Of a DNA stretch of 64,000 nucleotides, positions 33,840-44,584 are shown in pieces; the first letter of the stretch is position 1, and each line of letters starts with the position of its first letter. A program made the translations under genes and the position numbers. The stretch lies in contig CM077116.1 of the NCBI GenBank assembly GCA_039619475.1, forward strand, positions 25,121,191 to 25,185,190, in the 5' to 3' direction. Source of the DNA: Icerya purchasi (Eukaryota; Arthropoda; Insecta; Hemiptera; Monophlebidae). The notes under the pieces are model-generated. The model searched no databases. It saw nothing but the letters and a program-made list of their open reading frames with translations, and was not told the origin of the DNA.

Positions 33840-36800
33840 AGAATTTTAGAATTTTCGATGTCTAAAAAAAAAAAAAAGTAGAAAAAGTTTACACTAAATT
33901 ATTTGAGTAACTCGAAAGTATGGCGTGCGCATAATTTAGCGACGTTCAAAATATTATTTAAATAGACGGTTTTACTATCAATGATGCAAACGGTTTAAAT
34001 ATGCAATTGTAAGTATTACACGTTAATTACGCTATGGAGTTCTATTTGAGAAGTGACCGCACACTTACGTCAATATATTCAGTATGATAAAAATTAGAAG
34101 AAAAAAAGGTACGGGGCTGCAAACAACTGTTGCAGAAGCAATACTTTTTTCCACCTTTTTTTTTTTAATTTATTTTTTTTTTTTTTAGACCGGCAACAAA
34201 CCATTTGGCCATTATTAAGTTAAACCTAAAAAAACTAAACAAGATTGATTTCTTTTATTATTATTGCGATCGTAAGGATTCACGCGTGGACAGGCTCTAT
34301 CCAAGCTATTCAAATAAAATTAATGTTATATAAAAATATCAAGCAAACATGGCTGTAAATGTCTTAACATAACCGACGAATGCCAGTATAAAATAATTAG
34401 GAGGAGAAAACTGGTCAAGACCAAGGTGGATTATATTCTCGAACTCGGCCGAGTAGGAAAGTATGGAACACAAATTAATTCTACGATAATGTTCAACACT
34501 TTAAAATAGTAATACTCGTTACATATTCTTGGGTTCATGACCGGAATCGATCACATACCCTAACTGACTTGTATCCAAAGTAAAAGGTTATTTTTATTCA
34601 TTATTTTTCTTTTTTATGTAATTCGAAAAACCCATTAAACTTGGCTTAGCTGCAGTAAAATCTTACATAAGAACGTTATTAATTTATCAAAGCAGTCGAG
34701 GAAAATAAAGTGAATTACCTCGACTTCAATAAAAAAAAAAAGAAGATTATATGATGTTGGAGGTTGTATGTTTGTCGCGTTTTCCTAATTCAAATTGTCA
34801 GAATGAAATAACCGAATTAAATATCGCTGATGTTTGCAAATAGTTGACACTGATGGTTAATTTGGTTTTTCAGTTGTTGCAATTTGAATTTGCTGTACGG
34901 AGAATTCGGTTAAGGTATAAACGTTGTGCTCAAGAATAATCGTAATATATTCTTAATGCATATTATACTATATAAGGTGTATTTTATCGACTTTCATTTA
35001 CTTTCTGGTGCGTTTTTATTTCTCTTTTCGAGTAAATCTTGAAGTCGGTATTTTTTTTTTTTTTTAGTTCTGTTCCTCTCGTAAATGAAATTGATTACAT
35101 AGATGAGCGCGTGTTTCTGATACCTCTGGCATTTTACGCGAATGGCTCGTGTATAAAATTGTTTTATTACACCAGTGTTTTGTTACTGTCAAAGGGCACC
35201 TGACCGTTTCATTTATCTGTTGCCAACTGCATGGCAAGCCGAAACTGAATAGTTGATACAACATTAATAATTTCCGGCATGTATTGTCTTTCGCGTGAAA
35301 GATGAATTTTCGATTTGATGTAATCAAATGATGGTCTTTGAAAAACCAAGTTGAAATATAAACTGCGCAATACCGCCAGTAGAGCCCACCGCTCTCGGTC
35401 AAGTCGAATAGCTTTGTATTTCGGTACAGTTCTAATCAGTTTAGAACGTGGGCTCTCTTATGTAATACCGGTTTCTCGACTTCAGTCCACTTCTCGAGTT
35501 CGCTCTCCTCGTTTTTTTTTTTTTTTTTGTTTAGTTTTACCTCTGTACTTCCGGCCTTGTATTGCGCACGGCGCCGGTGTAGAGGAGGGTGTCGCGATGT
35601 TGCTGATAACATTCTGTGGACTGCAGAAGATTTCAGTATAATAAAACAATCAGAAGGGGTCGTTAACAGTACGTTAGTACTTGGTATTATTGTCTATAAC
35701 ATCGGTAGGAAACAAATTTCCTTTTGTGAACCATCGAGGGAGGTTTTGAAGTAAGACAGCTGACAAAAAGAGCGGGTTTTTTCGAATGATCAGACGTACT
35801 TTTAAACGCGGTCCGATCAAAAGGTGGAATGCTTTTCTTAAGAGTTGGGGAATAGCACAGCGGCCGCGCTTGTCTCCTTTTCGACGACTAATTACGAATG
35901 TGACGTTACACATCTTCGTAACGCGGCACATTATGAAAAAGAGATATGTGTGTGGGAAATGCGGCCGTTAATGTTCGGTCAAAGGTACAATTACGCAGAT
36001 TTGTAAAACTATTAAATTATTCCGGAAGTAGTGTATTATTTATTGTTTTTTTAAAAGTTTTTCTTTTCTTTTTCACTTCCGTTTTATTGGATTTTTTTCC
36101 GAAATCGAGAAATCCGATTAATTAGTCTCGTGAAAAACCGTAAACTCTTTAGTACGGAGAGTTAGTAAAGATTTTTTTTTTTTCAAATAGCGGTTTAAAA
36201 TTCAATTGGAGAACTTCCGACTTTTTGACTAATGAACAAAATAGTGCGAATCCTTAGCGAGACGGTGCATCATTAATGAAAATCTTTTAAATAAGTGCAG
36301 AAGTTGACCGAGATTTGACGTTGTTCAGCGAAGAGCTTTTTCGTAGTATCGGTCTAATGAAAGAGCTCTCTCTATTGTGAGTTTTTTTTTGAAGGAAACA
36401 TGAGGAAACACCTATATATCTTATAGAAACATCTAAAAATGTTTCCAATGTGGAACTGTTTCGTTTCGAAATATTCTCGAAATTTATCGGGTTCATAATG
36501 ATACGATCAGGCAACATCGTATTTGCTTTGTTTTTGCGATAGCGATCCGCTTTATAATTTAAATTTATAGAAGTCGCGCTAAAAGCTAAAGTTCTACTAA
36601 TTATTCTACTAATATTAGCTTTTAGCGCGATTTCTTTCATATTTATTAAAATAGGTTTGCAAAAAAAATAATTTTGTAAAAATATTTCTCTTTAATTATA
36701 GTTATCATAATTGTTTTCATATATTATATATTAATATAACCACCCATAAATTTATAAAAATATTATTTTTCGCATTTATATTATTTTAAACATTTTCACA

Positions 36801-37300
36801 AATTCAGCACTGATTTATTTCACTAGCTAAGAACTTAATAAATTTCGGAAATTTTTTGAAATCAAACGGTTCCTCACTAGGAAACATTTTAGACTATTGC
36901 TATTACACGTAGCCGAGCAGTACATCGAGCAACGTGAACCGACTAAAATTAATTTTTTCTAATTTGACCATTTCGACGTAGCGGATGGGGGATCGGGCCC
37001 CTAAAAGAAAAACCGAAATAGCGGTCTTGTAAAACACCAAAAAAAGCCGGTTCTATTACGAAAGTGTAAAAATCTCTTTTCAGGATTTAGCGGTTGATAC
37101 GGTTTAATGCGAATTCGTCCCATCGGTCTATTCTCGGAATTTAAAAGGTTTCAAATTACGGAAAGGACCGAGAAAAAATTTCCCTTCTCGCTGAAAGCGG
37201 GAAGCAGAAAATTGCGCAACCGTCGTTGTTATACTTGAACAGATACGAAATTGTCCAGATATCTGCTCGGTTATCCGCAATTCGAACCCGTGTTATATAG
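33840..37300. other. Unassigned sequence
   Basis: The sequence is mixed. The AT-rich parts hold poly-T tracts at 34152-34186, 35050-35066 and 35513-35528. The sequence at 35330-35990 is more GC-rich, with several overlapping frames on both strands (35064-35402 minus, 35351-35754 plus, 35674-35931 minus), none recognisable. A 117-codon minus frame at 36287-36640 spans a short palindrome and matches no known protein. Confidence 0.5.
36574..36630. repeat. Small perfect inverted repeat
   Basis: TCGCGCTAAAAGCTAA at 36574-36589 is repeated inverted at 36615-36630, a 16/16 match. The 25-bp loop contains TTCTACTAAT twice. This could be the hairpin of a small MITE or a collapsed element end. Confidence 0.8.
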
Positions 37301-37320
37301 TATGTAACACATTTGACTGA

Positions 37321-37779
37321 TTGTTACATTTCACTGTTACCGTTTCTGTCTGTTGCAAACACTTAGCCGCTGTTACTGGCTCTTTTTATTCCTCTTCGCC
37401 AGTGCATCTGCATGATGATAATCTTTCTTCCGCTACGAATAAAAAACAAATGCCGTCGCGAGGTTATGCGCCACACGCCTTGAATGCGATCTGGAAAGAA
37501 AAAACGCTGCTTGCGAGTCTTGATGAATTATTCATGATTTCGACGCCAGCGCGACTCCAGCACACAGTTCTACGGTGCGCGTCTCCAGGCACCGGGGGAC
37601 ATTCTTGTTGGACAATGTTCCGCGATATTCTCGCTGTCGTCGTCCTCCCCGACTACGCAGCCGAGCTTTATAAGTATGCCATTCTAGGCGCTGGTTTTAA
37701 TGTTCCCCGATGGAACATTTCGCGTTTTGTCGTCGTCCCTGCAATTCCTTTTTCGCAATTACACAGTCATTTTGCATGA
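37321..37779 (+). CDS. Unrecognised open frame, 152 codons without ATG at its head
   Basis: The frame begins at TTG 37321; the first in-frame ATG is about 43 codons in, at MPSRGYAPHALNAIWKEKTL. It ends at TGA 37777-37779. It lies in GC-richer sequence with mixed composition and no simple repeats. A pyrimidine-rich acceptor-like CCTCTTCGCCAG lies inside at about 37402. No domain is recognisable. One run of this length is not surprising in 64 kb of six-frame sequence. It may be part of an unrecognised exon. Confidence 0.15.
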   Translation: MLHFTVTVSVCCKHLAAVTGSFYSSSPVHLHDDNLSSATNKKQMPSRGYAPHALNAIWKEKTLLASLDELFMISTPARLQHTVLRCASPGTGGHSCWTMFRDILAVVVLPDYAAELYKYAILGAGFNVPRWNISRFVVVPAIPFSQLHSHFA

Positions 37780-37784
37780 CAACC

Positions 37785-39110
37785 CTTTCGGGCCGCGTTA
37801 GCTCGTTTGAATTAAAGGCGACTCTTTTATCACGGCATGACGCTGTTTCCGAGAGTAGCCTTTATTTTCTCGCTTTCCTTCGGCCTGCTTACCTTTTGTT
37901 TTTGATAAATATCTCGCAATAATCGACCGTTGTCGCCATCTTTGCAAAGTGTAGCCCACGCCGGCGTCGACCGCCTCTACATATTTTTCTTATTATTTCT
38001 CCGTTCTTTTTCTCTTCATTCGGCCTAATTGCTTTGGTAGCGACTGCTCGCAGATACACACTCTTCGATTCATCACCCAGCAGCGGCAAGGGAAATTTCC
38101 TAAACGCTAATGACACAGTGAGATCGACGCATAGGCAGATTTCAAATACATAGCGAGTTTGCGACACTGTTTTTTTTTTGTTTTTTTTTTTGAAAAAGTG
38201 GCCGTGTAACCGAAGTATACTTTATTCCTTCGCAGGTCGGACCGAAAATAACCTGTTTGGAGGTAGCTTTAGCATAAAATCGGTACTACATTAATGCTCA
38301 TTGTTCGATGTGTTTGTCAAAGGGCATGCAGCGTAAACTTTCGCTATAATAATGTTAGCTCAAAAAGATAGAATTGTTTTCTTTCTTGTAATGCAGTAAA
38401 TTATATACGCGATATTTCTTTTCGTTATTTATTCAGAAAGAAGTACTCTTTTAGCGGAAAAACTTGGAAGATTCAGGCCTCTCAGAGTTCTCCTGCTGAC
38501 TGTAAACTTTGTTTGTGTCCATTGATTTTAACTATTCGAGACAATATTTATAATGACAAAGTTATTCTTGCGCCCGGGATAATACGAAAAAAAAAAGTTC
38601 TAATAAGACCGTTACAAATATATTTTTAACCAGAAATTTCAAGGGCGAACCGTTAATTACCATTTGAATTATTTAAATTCCATAGTCAGATTTACGTTTC
38701 TCTACAAGTATTACCCAAAAAAAGCTATTCTAGTTGGTTTATATAATTCTAAAGACGCTTTGCGACAAGTGGCAACCAAAATGTTATTCTTAACTCCCCT
38801 CGAACGATTTGCCTTCATCTAGAACCTGCTGTTGTGCCCGCTAAATATTTTTATTTTCAAAAGTTAAACGTCTTAATCGAATAAGACGGCTGGATTTTGC
38901 ATTAGCTCTTTTTGTTTTTTTTATCGAAACAAATAATGATGGAGCACCAAATATATAACATTTTCGCACGATTTCACTCATTCTTTCGGTAACCGATTTC
39001 AATATTTATATTTTTGCAGATATAGGGAGTCATGCAACACTTTTTTTTTTTTTTTTTTATAATCAAAATTATAAAAGATCATTGTCTGAGAGTTATTTTC
39101 CCGCAGTGGA
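37785..39110. other. Unassigned sequence
   Basis: Contains poly-T at 38170-38192 and 39042-39058. A minus-strand frame at 37889-38167 has an Arg/Lys-rich part but no family match. No transposon motif was recognised. Confidence 0.5.
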
Positions 39111-39154
39111 GTCCAAAGGATCGAGTTTATATCTCTTGCAATATGAACAAAAGT

Positions 39155-39385
39155 CGTCGCAATAACTTAGTTACTAGTGTACTTGACTTGCATTGCGGAA
39201 TTCTTGAGTTCGATCCCATCACAAAAATAAATTTAATAATAGCTAATAATCACGTGGAAGACAATGGCAAACCATCAAGTATACAACCATATGCACGCTG
39301 GTTAATGTATAGTAGGCAGCCACATATAGGGCTGCTTTTGTATATCAATAAATCAAACATTTATAATCAGTTCCAAGAGTAGTTT
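39155..39385 (+). repeat. tRNA-derived SINE
   Basis: AATAACTTAGTTACTAGTG at 39161-39179 fits a polymerase III A box (TRGCNNAGYNGG-like). GAGTTCGATCCC at 39206-39217 is an almost perfect B box (GGTTCGANTCC). The spacing of about 45 bp is that of a tRNA gene. The part that follows is not tRNA-like and includes GTGGAAGACAATGGCAAACC, a motif of the kind shared by many insect SINE bodies. The end (AAACATTTATAATCAGTTCC) recurs at 21.39 kb, showing a dispersed family. No stable tRNA cloverleaf or 3' acceptor stem was found, so it is not a functional tRNA gene. The 116-codon frame across it is a chance frame. Confidence 0.6.
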
Positions 39386-39399
39386 TGCGTCTACACTAG

Positions 39400-39530
39400 A
39401 CCATTGCCATGAAACTACCTATATCTACACATGAAGAACTGTTCCACACAGCAAAGGATAGGGGTGCCTACAAAGAATTAATCAAGCTTGCCGTCAGATG
39501 AGCCTAAGATCGAGAACGGTCATGGCACCG
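39400..39530 (+). pseudogene. Possible LINE C-terminal tail remnant
   Basis: In one plus-strand frame at about 39431-39500 the peptide HEELFHTAKDRGAYKELIKL resembles the short 'A.DR..W..L+..' tail found at the extreme C-terminus of several non-LTR ORF2 proteins. The stretch is only about 20 residues and is followed by a stop, so support is weak. It lies directly after the SINE, whose 3' end may be borrowed from a LINE tail, as is common for SINE/LINE pairs. Confidence 0.3.
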
Positions 39531-39534
39531 AATT

Positions 39535-40185
39535 TAGTAATGCAGCCATTCTACAATTTTTGGATTTACCTGCAAAACATTCTGGTTCATTTTATCGAAA
39601 TGGTTTATACACCAGTGTAGAAAACGGTGTGTGACGTAGTTCGTCCGTGCATAAAATATGCAAATATTGCAATTTTCCAGTTGCAGACTTTCATGATTAA
39701 AACACGCGGGCATTAATAAAAATATTGAAACTGCTACATCTTAAACCAAGATTTATGCGAAATATCCGTAGAGTAGTCTTTTGTTTTATCGCCAGCTGAG
39801 ATACGTCTACTCTTTCATGTTTGAAACTATTTAGCACATATTTGAGAAGAGCTTTAACCCCCCCCCGGACCTTTTCTTACGGATGCTATTGTTATTATTA
39901 TTATTATTGTAATTGTTATTGTTACATTAATGTGCGCGTAAATCCATGTATGTACCCGCGAATATATGCATGCTATGCCTGAAAATCGTTAGAATATGGA
40001 ATTGCGATGTGAAAGTTTAAAATATGGTTTTTGGATGGAATTTGCGCAGATCTGTACCGTTCTCAGATTACGGAAGAGAAGTTTTGACCATGACGAAAAC
40101 CAAAGATTAACCTTTATTCAAAAATTTCAAAAGGAGTAAGCACATATGGAGGGGCCTACGCGCGGAATTAATCAGTGAAAAACGT
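39535..40185. other. Unassigned sequence
   Basis: Contains a C run at 39859-39866 and (TTA)n at 39890-39916. I looked here for the DNA-binding N-terminus of the neighbouring mariner transposase and did not find it. Confidence 0.5.
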
Positions 40186-40194
40186 ACGAAAACA

Positions 40195-40905
40195 GTTTCG
40201 AAATGCAAATGGTTAAAATTGCGGAATCGTATACAGTCTTCGATCAGTACAAAACATACAAAGATCCACATCAGTTGAGCGAAAAAAATTTAATGAACCG
40301 AATTTCTATCTGCGAATCGCTGTTAAAACGAAACGAAATTGACCCAATTTTGAAATGTACTATAATATGTGATAAAAAACGCGTATCACTTACGATAATG
40401 CTATACGAAAACGGTCTTGGTCGCTAGAAGATGAGGCCCCACAAACGATGCCTAAGCCGGGATTGACGCCAAGCAAACTTTTACTGCGTGTTTTTGGTGA
40501 AATTACAAGGGTAGTACTACCCTCTGGGCAGACGATTAATTCGAATCTCTACTGTCAGCAAGAAATTAACAGAAAGAGGCCTCTGAACTGCCCAAAACAG
40601 AAAAGGTTTTGTTTTTCAGCATGACAACGTTAGTCTTTGGTTACCCGACAAAAATTAAGGTACCCTGGCTCGGAAGTTGTGACGCATCCAGCGTATTATT
40701 GTCCTGACATTGCACCGTCAGATTATCATTTCGGTGTCCGCAACACTCTCGCTGGAGTACAACTGAACTCAAAAGAAGACTGGGAAAAGCACTTGCGTCA
40801 GTTTTTAAAAGATAAACTCCCAGAATTCTATAACAAGGGAATAATGACGATTCTAGCAGAAACATGGTAAAAGGTGGTCGAAAAAAATGGGCAATTTTAA
40901 TGAAG
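40195..40905 (+). pseudogene. mariner-type transposase remnant (Tc1/mariner superfamily)
   Basis: The first frame (40203-40427) contains HQLSEKNLMNRISICESLLK, then RNEIDPILK, the linker that precedes the catalytic domain in mariner transposases. After frameshifts, QTINSNLYCQQ and VFQHDN (second catalytic Asp, codon 40623-40625) follow. Then the frame at 40637-40870 reads LVTRQKLRY and CPDIAPSDYHF (third Asp, 40721-40723). The two Asp codons are 98 nt apart; D34D spacing needs 105, so a 7-nt deletion explains the frame change. The C-terminus, FYNKGIMTILAETW, a stop in place of Gln, then KVVEKNGQF, is typical. The first catalytic Asp region is mutated (CDKKRVSLT where GDEKW is expected), and the N-terminal HTH domains and terminal repeats were not found. 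The copy is dead. Confidence 0.85.
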
Positions 40906-40909
40906 TGAA

Positions 40910-42853
40910 AAAATTTGATTTCAATTTGCACGAAAAAAGGCCCGATATTTTTTCCTTTTATGTTAAGAAAATATTCTTATATAAGCTCCCTCTATATATA
41001 ATTAAAAAAGTTTTTAGTTTTATTCTGATTGGTCGAAAAAATTTCAATATAGAATCAGTTGATAAATTAAGAAAATTACTACGCTTTTTTTTTCTTATTA
41101 ATCCTGGCCAATTTAATTACATTAGCATAATTTAGCTATTATATTTTTTCGCATAGTTGCCATCTGGGGAGTAAATATTTAAATAAAGATATGGGGGATA
41201 CATAAATGTTTATAAAGGAATGTCGTAAATATTATGCTAAAAAAACTGCGATGCAACAGAAGAGAAATTTGAAAATTCATCTGAAGGAACGTGCGCTAGA
41301 GAACAAAACCAACCGTTTATTATATTGATTTAATTTGTCGGTCGTCTAAACGTTGCGTCAGGCATTACCATCTGAGTGTGAAAAAGGGCGCGGTGTAGTT
41401 GTTGTCTTAAAAAGGTAAAATTTCGGGTTCGCCGAAACAACTTGACCCGGCGAATTCAGATATTCGTGTTTCAGTGATGAATAAATGAACATTTTAGAAC
41501 ATTCGCATCTACAACAATTTATTATTTTCATAACTGGCGAAGTTTAGCGGACAAAGAATAAATTACACATGTCTATAAGTAAAATTTAACTCTTTCGCAA
41601 GTGTCTCCGGGTGGCGTTGAAAATTTTTCTGCCCGGATGGCGGTTTTGCTACAGTTGCTCGGTGTCGAGTAGTGAAAGATGTAGATAAGATAATTCTAGG
41701 AAGAGAGGAGGAGGAGATGGCTGTTTTCGTAGCGGACACGTTGTTGGCCCGGAGGTGCGAAGTACGTGTTAAATGAGCTGATCTGCTGCTATCGTGTAAA
41801 GATATTTAAAAAGAAGTTCTGTTGTGTATATTATAATCTGCGCTATTGGTCGTCATAAAAGAGCACTGAAGAAGCAGGCGTTGTTAACATAAAACGGATG
41901 TCGGCAGCACCGAGAAACAATCTTTCGTCTTGTTATCTTGTTACTTTCTTTTCTTTTCCATACTTTACTTCTATTTTCTAGTTCTCTATTTCCCTCTTGC
42001 TGCTTATTTATTTTATCTTTACTTTTTTCTCCATTTGTTCTTTTCCGATAATCGGAGCGCACGCTCTATTTTGCTGCATTGGTCACGTGAAGAACGCGCT
42101 CTCTCAACCCCCTAGGGCCATTATCGCAGCTGCAGATGGTGCCTATTTTTCGTTGCAGTGTTCTGTACGTACGTGTACAGTTAGAAATTACAGCGTGATC
42201 GACGGAGTAATTTGTACGGGGATTGTATAAAAATGCTGCAGACACTTGTTCATGCCGTCAAGATGAAAATCAGTCGAGACCGTTATTATCTATTTAGTAA
42301 TCGCAGTTGTACAGATTTATACGCGGCTTCGACCACTACACCGTCCCGGGAACAGTTAGTCTACAGCGAAAATGATCCCGTCGATGCCCTGCAACACGGG
42401 TGCAGTTTGCATTTCACTATGATTTAAATATATAACAGCTAGTTCAGTTCGAAATTTTCTCTTTTAAACGGTCGTGATGAAAACACCTTCGGCTCTATAT
42501 CAGTTAGACATCTGAAACATTAGGAAATTATAAATTGTTTACGAACGCTATAAAAATCGTCTGTATCCAATAAGCTTTGCGCATCCAGCCTTAGAAAATT
42601 AATTCAACTTCGAAACCTTTATATGTAAAGCTGCACGTCATTGCAGAATTCGTATTGCGTACTGTTTTTGCGAAATAGGTGTCTAGTACGTTAGAATAAA
42701 TACATTTTCTGATCAGTCCCCCCACTCCCACTCTGTTTTGAGCCCGTCAGCGCCGGGCGTCATGAAACAAATTACTGTGTATACATTAGATCTATATACA
42801 TGTATATATGTAATAAATACATAACAATACATAAGCTATAAGCAAAACACTTT

Positions 42854-42891
<38 letters not shown>

Positions 42892-43735
42892 TCACGTATA
42901 GCACACATATGCATACACTGATACACATATGCCATGTAATTAATATAATTTTAACAAGCGATCAATACAAATATAAATTTATTCCTTATGTACATAAAAT
43001 ATCCTTCTCAGTAAGTACGCATTGCAATGAAATTACACGCACACATATACATACACCAACCACATATAACACGTATACGTCCATGGCACACGCAGATGAA
43101 CATACTATGTAACACAAGCGAATTAATGTAAGTTATGTATTCAAATTGTTCAATATATCACTAATAAAATACTGCGCATACTTGTTTAATTAATCCATTG
43201 AGCAGTAAAATAATTCAACTGTCTGCTTAATTCATGTTAGTAAAAAAAGGTGTCAGCCTCCGATTCGTTCATTAAGAAATAATTTGTTATTTTTACCGTA
43301 GTCAAAAGGGGACAATTCGTATATAGCTCTTCGTTTTTGCAAATGGTACATGCGCAATAGTTGCATTTTCCTGGCCGTTAATCTGGGAACTTGGAGCCCC
43401 TAACTTTTGAAAGTAAATTAACATCATTTATATAGTATACCAGTCAATAAATTACGTATAAATAAAACAGCAGCAGATATTTTCCTTCCACTTTTTAACG
43501 TGGACATTCTGAACTACTTCAACTTTTGTCTATAATTGAATGGATATACGTATTACTTTAATGAAACTTTAAGTCTTAAGAAACGCTTTTGAATCCTTTC
43601 AAGTAAAAGTATGTGATTCTTATTAGAAGGATTCCCCAATTAATATTCGCATATGCTAATTATGACCCGGTACATGCGAGTAATAAACAACCAATAATGT
43701 ATTTAAATTCTGAAAAAGTGAACACGGACGAATAA
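40910..43735. other. Unassigned sequence
   Basis: AT-rich with a moderately GC-rich patch at 41390-42430. It contains (CA)n at 42857-42888. Frames at 41853-42062, 41930-42230 and 42212-42427 overlap and have no recognised homology. Confidence 0.5.
42857..42888. repeat. (CA)n microsatellite
   Basis: About 16 uninterrupted CA units. Further CACA-rich sequence at 42895-43090 suggests a wider degenerate CA-rich zone. Confidence 0.95.
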
Positions 43736-43739
43736 TAAA

Positions 43740-44440
43740 TGAGAATATACAATTCTCGCTTTTAAAGTTATTTGCCGAATATGGTCATCAAACTGTGACC
43801 TGGAATCAAGTAATACTCCTAAATCTTTTACGCTACTAATTTTCTTCAAAATTGTATCATTCGTAAACTTATCATGTAATATAGAGGAGTGTTTCTTTTT
43901 GTAAATGAAATTACACTTATTAATATTAAAACTGATTCTTTATCGTAGCTCCAATGAAGCATAGATGTTAAATCATGCTGCAAACTTAAACAGTCATCCA
44001 TTTTTGAGATTTTATAATAAAGAACTTTTTATCATCCGCATAATTAGCTATTTGTGATTTCTTAACAACTTATTTATAAACAGCAAAAAGAGTAGAGGAC
44101 CCAAGTTGGAACCTTGAGGAACCCCAAAAGTACATGAAAACACACGCGATTGGCTACGCATGAAATTCACAAATTGCACTCTATCAGTAATATACGATTT
44201 AAATAACTGAACTAACAAGTTAGAAAAACCAAATTGATACTTTAACTTATTCAATAAAGTACCATGGTCAACTGTATCAAAAGCCTTTTTCAAATCAGTA
44301 TAAATTACATCAATTTTGTCCCCCTTATCGATCTGTTCACTTATGTAATGAATGAAATTCATTAAACTGGTAGTACTGAATTTATTTTCCATAAACTCAT
44401 ATTGGTAAGGACATATAAGACTTTCAACTTTGTAATAAAT
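43740..44440 (-). pseudogene. Jockey-group LINE reverse transcriptase remnant
   Basis: The longest frame (44392-44048) reads ISEQIDKGDKIDVIYTDLKK then AFDTVDHGTLLNKL, containing the first catalytic Asp motif (YTDLKKAFDTVDH), and later GVPQGSNLGPLLFLLFI. Upstream, in another frame, LICPYQYEF joins MENKFSTTS, the normal 'L...QHGF..+.ST' start of the domain. A frameshift near 44040 precedes ANYADDKKFF, the YADD catalytic box. Further frames give DDCLSLQHDLTSMLHW, NINKCNFI and SVKDLGVLLDSRSQFDDHI, which correspond to the thumb-proximal blocks. All catalytic Asp residues are present but at least three frameshifts separate them. The endonuclease and 3' end are missing. Confidence 0.85.
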
Positions 44441-44449
44441 TCTGCTATA

Positions 44450-44580
44450 CTATACTCCGAATTAAAGAAGAGGGCGATGGACAGGCTGGCCTGGAGACGA
44501 TTGGTGCATGGTGCGAACCAGCCGCAAGGCTGACACACAGATGATAATGATGATGATATAAAGTATAGATTGAAATATAT
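44450..44580 (+). pseudogene. 3' tail of a second LINE ending in (GAT)n-like repeat
   Basis: On the plus strand, opposite to the adjoining reverse transcriptase, a frame reads LKKRAMDRLAWRRLVHGANQ followed by PQG and a stop, then GATGATAATGATGATGATA. A 'DR..WR+LVH' C-terminus immediately followed by a trinucleotide tail is characteristic of RTE- and related LINE 3' ends. Only about 110 bp of the element is present, as expected for extreme 5' truncation. Its 5' edge abuts the Jockey remnant at about 44440. Confidence 0.5.
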
Positions 44581-44584
44581 TAGA

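Noticed and set aside
37260..37290. GGGTTCGAATTG on minus, similar to a tRNA B box
   Set aside because: No A box at the right distance and no cloverleaf arms; an isolated match.
40641..40931. 96-codon minus-strand frame
   Set aside because: Antisense to the C-terminal part of the mariner transposase.
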